Source: Ehretia macrophylla
Lineage: Eukaryota > Streptophyta > Magnoliopsida > Boraginales > Ehretiaceae
DNA length: 64,000 bases
Reading direction: 5' to 3'
NCBI GenBank assembly: GCA_037974665.1
Contig: CM075764.1
Location: 80,437,825-80,501,824 of the forward strand
Of this stretch, positions 57,894 to 64,000 are shown in pieces; positions within the stretch are counted from its first letter, which is position 1; every line of letters begins with the position of its first letter. The position numbers and the translations under genes were made by a program. Below the pieces are notes generated by a model, which was not told where the DNA came from, did not search any database, and worked only from the letters and a program-made list of their open reading frames with translations.

Positions 57894-58978
57894 ACTTCAT
57901 CACTAGTTTGCCTTGAACACCGAGAGGTAACGATGCAGTTTAATTTATTGTAGATCGTTTGATGAAGACAGCTCATTTTATTCCAATGAGGACGGGAGAT
58001 GAAGTTGCAAAGTTGACAGATCTTTGTTTGGATCAAATTGTTAAACTTCACGGAATTCCATCTAATATTGTCTCAAATTGAGATCCTTGGTTTACTTCTC
58101 GATTGTGGGAAAAACCTCAAGAGACTTTGGGTACTCAGTTAAACTTCAGCACAATGTATCATCCGTAGACCGACGGTCAGTCTAAGAGGACTATTCAGAT
58201 TCTGGAGGATATGCTCAGGGCTTGTGTTCTGGACTTCGGGAAGAACTGGAAGAAACATCTACCACTTGCCAAGTTTGCCAATAACAATAGTTATCAAGCG
58301 ACTATTGGGATGGCACTTTTTGCAGCTCTCTACGGCCATAAGTGCCGATCACCTTTGTATTGGGATGAAGTAAGGGAGATGAAGGCTATTGATCAGACTA
58401 TCATGCCAGAGCTTCTAGAGAAAATTGAGATTGTTCAGTTGATCAGACAGATGATGTTGACAGCGCATAGTAGATACAAGAGTTATGTTGATAAATGCCA
58501 TCGGGATTTGGAGTTTGCGGTCAGGGACCGAGTTTTCTTGAAATTGTCTCCTCGAAAGGGGTTTGCTCGCTATGGTAAAGGTGGTAAGCTGAGTTCGAGG
58601 TTTGCAGGGCCGTTTGAGATTACCAGCAGAGTTGGCAAGTTAGCATATTAGTTGGCTTTACCGGAGAACTTATCTAATGTTCATGATGTCTTTCACGTGT
58701 CTAATTTGCAGAAATATAATCCGGATCCTTCTCATATTCTAGAGCCAGAGCCGTTGCAGCTTCGTGAGAATCTAACTCATGATGAGCGGCCGATTCATAT
58801 TCTAGATCAGATGGAACTGGAGTTGAGGTCGAAGAAGATTCCAATGGTCAAAGTGTTGTGGAAGCATCACGGGATTGAGGTAGCTACTTTGGAGAGGAGA
58901 GATCAGATGCAGCAGCAGTATCCAGATTTGTTTCGTCCAGCAAGTAAGAATTTCGAGGATGAAATTTCTTTAAGGGGG
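57881..58978 (+). pseudogene. Tekay-like integrase and C-terminal domain (T1)
   Basis: Resumes after the LINE with the integrase core ([45 protein letters not shown]). The usual integrase tail follows ([28 protein letters not shown]) and then a chromodomain-like C-terminus (VFHVSNLQKYNPDPSHIL, PMVKVLWKHHGIE). TAG/TGA codons near 57914, 57939, 58079, 58167 and 58649 break it. The tail FEDEISLRGG overlaps the polypurine tract (about 58968-58985). Confidence 0.85.
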
Positions 58979-58985
58979 GGGAGAA

Positions 58986-59383
58986 TGTGAAACCCTAGAT
59001 TTCACATTTGCATATAATTGTTTTGACCTATTTATGTGTTATATGAGTTAGAATGCGCTAATTCTGTGATTTATATTCCTATTACATGCTATGTGTGCAT
59101 TCATGAAATTTTCATAAAAAACAGCATCAAAAATTTTATTGATGGTTTTTATGAATAGTGTTTTGAACACACGTCAGCTAAAATTTTTACACGGGTATTT
59201 TAAACGTCTTGAAACCTAGTCCTCGGATATTAATAGACTCGTGTCGATTAAAACAAATTTTAAATCAGATTAGGAATTTTAAAGGTTTTTATACATTCTT
59301 TTGCAAAAATAGAGTTTTTAACCGAGTTGGGTGTTAATGCATACGTATGGAAATTGTTGTCAACTAAAAATATACTATTTAAA
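58986..59383 (+). mobile_element. Tekay 3-prime LTR start (T1)
   Basis: Starts TGTGAAACCCTAGATTTCAC after the polypurine tract. Homologous to 61368-61765 on the minus strand up to a shared GTTGTCAACTAAAAATATA end point, after which the two LTRs diverge. Confidence 0.8.
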
Positions 59384-59712
59384 ATAGTCTAAGTGTTGAA
59401 TGCTTGTTTGTGAGCAAAAATAGTCAAGAACTCCAGTTAATGGCCATTCTGATAAGTCTTTTTTGGATAACTTCCCTACTCTTCATCATGCATCTATGAG
59501 TATTTCTACTCAGAAAGCGAAGATTGATACTCCTCAGCAACATATGCCACGACAACAGAATGTTTCTGTAAAAGAGGGCAGCCATCAAAAGTGTAATTTT
59601 GTAAAGTTTTGGGGGTCAAATTGTAATTACAAAAACTTTTGGGGCCAAATTGTAATTATTGAAAGGTAGTTTCAATATATTTATTCTAATAGAGATTAGA
59701 ATGGGCAAAAAA

Positions 59713-59743
<31 letters not shown>

Positions 59744-60837
59744 AAGGTGTTTATATATATATATATGTGTAATGATGATGTAAATTGAGAAATGCCACGT
59801 CATCGTGTTAGTTGTCAAAAAGGTGAATTACAATTAATGATTGGGCATTGACATGTGGCATATGATTGAGTCTTGAATAAAGACAAAAGAATCATAGCCA
59901 TTGTTTTTTTATGATAGAACCTTTTTGCCAAGTGGTAAGAGAGAGAAAAAGGTGTCCTTTGGATTGTAATGATTGCAATCCAAGGTCATGCATGGCTTGA
60001 TTATTTGCATCAAGAAAGAGAAATAAAATGATTGGCTCTTAATGCATGAATGACATTAAAATATAATAGAGATTATATAATGCATAAAAGTTGAAAACTT
60101 TCTCTCTTTTTCCACTACCATTTTCGGCCAAAACAATTAGGAGAGAGAAGATTATATTTTTGCCATTCAATTGCAATCATTCTAATCCTAGGATGTGCAT
60201 GGCTTCTCAAGACAAGGAAGCTATTATGATTGGGCAATCTAATATAATAGTTTATGTTAATAAAAGATGATATTCTCTCTCTCCCTTATGCTAACATTCA
60301 CACGACACAAACAAGGCATAACAAGCTATCACCTTCCTCTTCTCTAAGTGTCATTCTCGGCCATAGTGAGAAATAGAAGAGTTTGCTTCGCTTTTGTGTG
60401 GTAACCATCATACATACAAAAGACAACTTGAAGAAAGACTAGCACTTTAATTCTTCAAGTTTGGGTTGAGCTTTGGATACTTGGTGGACTACCTAGACCC
60501 TTCAAGTTAGAAGGAATTCTTAAGCATCAAAGTACTTCCAAACTACATCAACCTTGAGTCTACAAGTATACCGAACAACTTTTGCTTTACATTATATATA
60601 GATGATATATAATGTGTATATGTACATCTAGTTTTGAACATCTTTGAATATATGCATGTTGATCCTTTGCTTGAACCTCGTAAAAAGTTTTTGTAGTTGG
60701 ACATATTGAAAGGGGGATCGGTTCCCGGAAACGTGTGATTCACAACATAAAAGAGTTAAAGCGGAAGCGTTGAGCATTTTAAAATTTTCAAGATTAACTT
60801 TTGTAATCACATACATTTCCAAAGTAAAGTCCACTAT
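59384..60837. other. Unassigned centre of second inverted repeat
   Basis: No gene seen. About 59410-59585 could encode a short piece resembling the ORF1 low-complexity region of the LINE family (IDTPQQHMPRQQNVSV), weakly supported. TA microsatellites lie at 59716-59742 and 59752-59766. The part from about 60300 to 60720 contains a TCGGCCATAG stretch also found in the LTR on the other strand and may be LTR sequence. Confidence 0.35.
59716..59766. repeat. TA microsatellite pair
   Basis: Two TA runs separated by an AAAGGTGTT-type spacer. Confidence 0.85.
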
Positions 60838-61047
60838 GGAGATGCTACGGCATGGACAAGCCTTCTTCACACATGCAACGACACTAGATCAAAATACACA
60901 AGCATCCAACAGTTATTACTACAAACTAAGTTAATGTGCAGGATACTTAGTAGTAGAAATAAGCTTGTATATAATTATAAAGCAAAAAGAATAACACTTA
61001 TCTTTTTTTGTGCTTTGGCCGAGAGCATCAAGGAAGAAGATATAGTT
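60838..61047 (-). repeat. Diverged tandem repeat unit 1 in LTR
   Basis: About 210 bp resembling 61048-61258: both have, in the same order, a TTCACA(A/C)(G/A)TG-type block, a (A/C)GAGCATCCAA-type block, a TAAGCTTGTATA block and a CGGCC/TGGCCG block. Confidence 0.6.
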
Positions 61048-61258
61048 CTCATCTCGTAGATAGCGTGGACTAGCTTCCTTCACAAGTGTTCATAGATCGA
61101 AACACACGAGCATCCAATGGCAAACAACACCAACCAAGTATATGTGCTAGCTTCTTGGTGATAGATCTAAGCTTGTATAAAGTTAGAAGAGCAAGTGAAA
61201 AACTCCTCCTATTTTTCTCTACTATGGCCGAAACTACCAAGGGAGAAAAAGAGAGTTT
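61048..61258 (-). repeat. Diverged tandem repeat unit 2 in LTR
   Basis: Second unit of the roughly 210-bp duplication. It lies downstream of the TATA-like ATAAATAAAGG of the minus-strand LTR (about 61320-61335), so it would be in the transcribed part of the LTR. Confidence 0.6.
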
Positions 61259-61367
61259 TGCCTTCTAATTGAGAGTGATTTTCGACCAAAAAGCTCAACA
61301 AAAGAATGAAGACATGACCTTTATTTATAGATGCACAAGCTTGCTCATCAAATGACAAGTGTCATGA

Positions 61368-61765
61368 TCTAGTATATTTTTAGTTGACAACAATTTCCAT
61401 ACGTATGCATTAACACCCAACTCGGTTAAAAACTCTATTTTTGCAAAAGAATGTATAAAAACCTTTAAAATTCCTAATCCGATTTAAAATTTGTTTTAAT
61501 CGACACGAGTCTATTAATATCCGAGGACTAGGTTTCAAGACGTTTAAAATACTCGTGTAAAAATTTTAGCGGACATGTGTTCAAAACACTATTCATAAAA
61601 ATCATCGATAAAATTTTTGATGCCGTTTTTTATGAAAATTTCATGAATGCACACATAGCATGTAATATGAATATAAATCACAAAATAAGCGCATTCTAAC
61701 TCATATAACACATAAACAAGTCAAAACACGCAATTCTACACAAATATGAAATCTGGGGTTTCACA
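61368..61765 (-). mobile_element. Tekay 3-prime LTR start (T2), minus strand
   Basis: Minus strand begins TGTGAAACCCCAGATTTCAT at 61765, after a polypurine tract (61766-61780). The LTR probably continues leftward past 61258 to around 60710, but its end could not be fixed. It lies tail to tail with the T1 LTR. Confidence 0.8.
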
Positions 61766-61780
61766 TTCTCCCCCCTTAAA

Positions 61781-63127
61781 GAAATTTCGTCCTCGAAATT
61801 CTTACATGTTGTACGAAACAGATCTAGATACTGCTGTTGAATCTGATATCTCATTTCCCAGGTAGCTTCCTCAATCTCATGATGCTTCCACAATACTTTG
61901 ACCATTGGAATCTTCTTCGACCTCAACTCCAGTGCCATCTGATCTAGAATACGAATCGGCCGCTCATCATGAGTTAGATTCTCACAAAGCTGCAACGGCT
62001 TTGGCTCTAGAATATGAGAAGGATCCGGATTATATTTCTGCAAATTAGACACGTGAAAGACATCATGAACATTAGAGAAGTTCTCCGGTAAAGCCAACTG
62101 ATATGCTAACTTGCCAACTCTGCTGGTAATCTCAAACGGCCCTGCAAACCTCGAACTCAGCTTACCACCTTTACCATAGCGAGAAAACCCCTTTCGAGGA
62201 GACAATTTCAAGAAAACTCGGTCCCTGACCGCAAACTCCAAATCCCGATGGCACTTATCAACATAACTCTTGTATCTACTATGCGCTGTCAACATCATCT
62301 GTCTGATCAACTGAACATTCTCAATTTTCTCTAGAAGCTCTGGCATGATAGTCTGATCAATAGCCTTCATCTCTCTTACTTCATCCCAATACAAAGGTGA
62401 TCGGCACTTTAGGGCCGTAGAGAGCTACAAAAAGTGCCATCCCAATAGTCGCTTGATAACTATTGTTATAGGCAAACTTGGCAAGTGGTAGATGTTTCTC
62501 CCAGTTCTTTCCGAAGTCCAGAACACAAGCCCTGAGCATATCCTCCAGAATCTGAATAGTCCTCTTAGACTGACCGTCGGTCTATGGATGATACATTTTG
62601 CTGAAGTTTAACTGAGTACCCAAAGTCTCCTGAAGTTTTTCCCACAATCGAGAAGTAAACCAAGGATCTCAATTTGAGACAATATTAGATGGAATTCAGT
62701 GAAGTTTAACAATCTAATCCAAACAAAGATCTGTCAACTTTGCAACTTCATCTCCCGTCCTCATTGGAATAAAATGAGCTGTCTTCGTCAAACTAGTGAT
62801 GAAGTCCATCGTAATATGTTCCCACTTCCATTTCGGTATTGCCAACGGCTGAAGTGACTCTGCGGGTCGTTGATGTTCTGCCTTCACCCGTTGACAAGTC
62901 AAACATCTGGATACAAACTGAGCAACCTCCATTTTCATGTTATTCCACCAATAATGTTGTTTCAGATCCCGATACATCTTATTTCCATCGGGATGAATTG
63001 TGTACTTAGAATTATGAGCCTCCTCCAGAATACCTCTCCTCAAACCTGGTTCATCGAGAACACACACCCTGTTCCGAAACCGAAGAATACTATCTTCATG
63101 TAATTTGAAGTCAGACTGATCATCCAT
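61781..63127 (-). pseudogene. Tekay-like integrase region (T2), minus strand
   Basis: Minus-strand copy of T1 integrase: H2C2 finger (YTIHPDGNKMYRDLKQ, CLTCQRVKAEHQ), then core with an internal deletion (MDFITSLTKTAHFIPM, about 60 bp shorter than T1). A broken middle follows, and then the open 61696-62394 frame ([54 protein letters not shown]). It has no LINE insertion and preserves the empty target site near 62805-62825. Confidence 0.85.
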
Positions 63128-63130
63128 GAT

Positions 63131-64000
63131 CTAATCCTTGATCTTCTGAAGTTTTGAGTCAAGTTGCTGAGCTTCTCTAATCTGAGACAGCAATAAAGGT
63201 TGAATACAGAGATGTGAACACATCACCCTAACCTGAGTCAACTCTAGTCTCCAATAACTAACTTCCTTAAGAACCTCCCACTTCTTCACAGCCAAGCAAG
63301 CAATACTCACCTTATGGCTAAGAGCATCTGCTACAACATTTGCCTTCATAGGCAGATAATTGATAGAACAATTATAATCTCCGAGAAGTTCCATCCACCT
63401 CCGCTGTCGCATATTCAACTCCTTCTGTGAGAACAAGTACTTCAGAATTTTATGATCAGTGAAAATCTCAAACTTACTGCCCCACAGATAATGACGCCAC
63501 TTTTTAAGTATGAATACAACTACTGCCAACTCAAGATCATGAGTCGGATAGTTCACCTTAAACGGCTTCAACTTTCTACAAGCATAGGCAATAACCCGAC
63601 CATTCTGCATAAGTACACAACCCAAGCCCTCCTTGGATGCATTGCTATAGATAACCATATTATCGGTTCCCTCTAGAAGAACAAGCACTCACGTAAAGCT
63701 GGTTCATTTCTGAGTTAACTTAGAAAGTGGCCTTGCAATCTTAGAAAAGTCCTTCACAAACCTACGATAATAACATGCCAAGCCAAGGAAGCTACGAACC
63801 ACTTCAATCTTAATGGGGTCTATAGAAATACCGCTTTGAGTAATCACATGGCCAAGAAAAGATATTTGTTGCAGCTAGAATTCACATTTGCTGAACTTCG
63901 CAAACAATTGATGCTCTTGCAGCTTTTGTAGAATAAGTCGTAGATGTTGCTCGTGCTCCGATTCAGTCTTAGAATAAACAAAGATATCATCAATAAAGAT
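63131..64000 (-). pseudogene. Tekay-like RT end and RNase H (T2), cut by window
   Basis: RNase H frame 63131-63688 (VIYSNASKEGLGCVLMQNGR, FTDHKILKYLFSQKEL, ANVVADALSH) is intact here where T1 is frameshifted. Upstream RT sequence has the same Trp-to-stop changes as T1 (near 63705 and 63880) and two extra deletions. The catalytic IDD segment is just at the window end. Confidence 0.85.

Larger units (their letters stand above)
55552..59383. repeat. Left arm of second inverted repeat IR2
   Basis: T1 sequence from RT to LTR, matching the reverse complement of 61368-64000. The arm is about 1.05 kb longer because of the LINE insertion, and the other arm has deletions. Shared stop codons show both copies descend from an already damaged element. 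Confidence 0.85.
61368..64000. repeat. Right arm of second inverted repeat IR2
   Basis: Reverse-complement partner of 55552-59383, spaced by about 2 kb. It continues beyond the window end. Confidence 0.85.

Noticed and set aside
57857..58051. Minus-strand frame over the LINE tail and Tekay integrase
   Set aside because: Crosses the target duplication and poly(A) run, so it cannot be a native gene.
59463..59669. 68-codon frame as a small gene
   Set aside because: Weak resemblance to the LINE ORF1 low-complexity region only; no start context and no conserved motif.
1..64000. CRISPR arrays, operons, phage or plasmid genes
   Set aside because: No regular short spaced repeats and no prokaryotic genes; all coding signals are plant mobile elements.

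Overview
This window is repeat-rich plant nuclear DNA, most likely from a dicot. The evidence is a nested mosaic of Ty1/copia and Ty3/gypsy LTR retrotransposons, L1-type LINEs with plant-style ORF1 proteins, and an endogenous pararetrovirus (Caulimoviridae-like: movement, capsid, protease, RT and RNase H domains) with an initiator-Met-tRNA primer site. I found no host protein-coding gene, tRNA or rRNA gene, and nothing prokaryotic. Every recognisable coding region belongs to a mobile element, and almost all are broken.

Layout. Bases 1-14627 and 35257-49884 are the two arms of a very large, nearly identical inverted repeat (positions pair to a sum of 49884 or 49885) around a spacer of about 20.6 kb. 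From its outer edge inward each arm holds: the pararetrovirus, an ORF1-only LINE copy, a LINE ORF2 fragment, a Ty1/copia pol with a 494-bp tandem duplication, a second ORF1-only LINE copy inside the copia gag/pro region, copia gag, leader and a 1.5-kb LTR, a diverged inverted copia-LTR segment, and a 791-bp gypsy LTR. The left arm is cut by the window start, so the outer end is not visible.

The spacer (14628-35256) holds three copies of a short non-autonomous gypsy family (LTR, gag-protease, PPT, LTR; no RT, RNase H or integrase). Copies A (-) and B (+) lie head to head; copy C (-) is nearly complete. It also holds a 3.3-kb solo-LTR candidate (20446-23754), a CACTA-like subterminal repeat cluster, a LINE with overlapping ORF1/ORF2 (27832-32283), an LTR fragment and a gypsy RT fragment.

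Right of the big repeat, the pararetrovirus continues to about 52512 and carries an unrecognised 3-prime ORF and a promoter-like region. A Tekay/Del-like gypsy (53205-58985) follows. It is interrupted by a third ORF1-only LINE copy with a clear target-site duplication. A second Tekay copy on the minus strand (61368-64000) faces it and makes a second inverted repeat.

Nothing here forms a cellular pathway. The main interest is structural: three inverted arrangements in 64 kb, a gag-protease-only gypsy family sharing one deletion junction, a LINE family that appears to consist of ORF1 alone, and a pararetrovirus with an unfamiliar downstream protein. Coordinates of degraded elements are good to roughly 10-30 bases unless a motif is cited. 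Identities were judged by eye, not computed.
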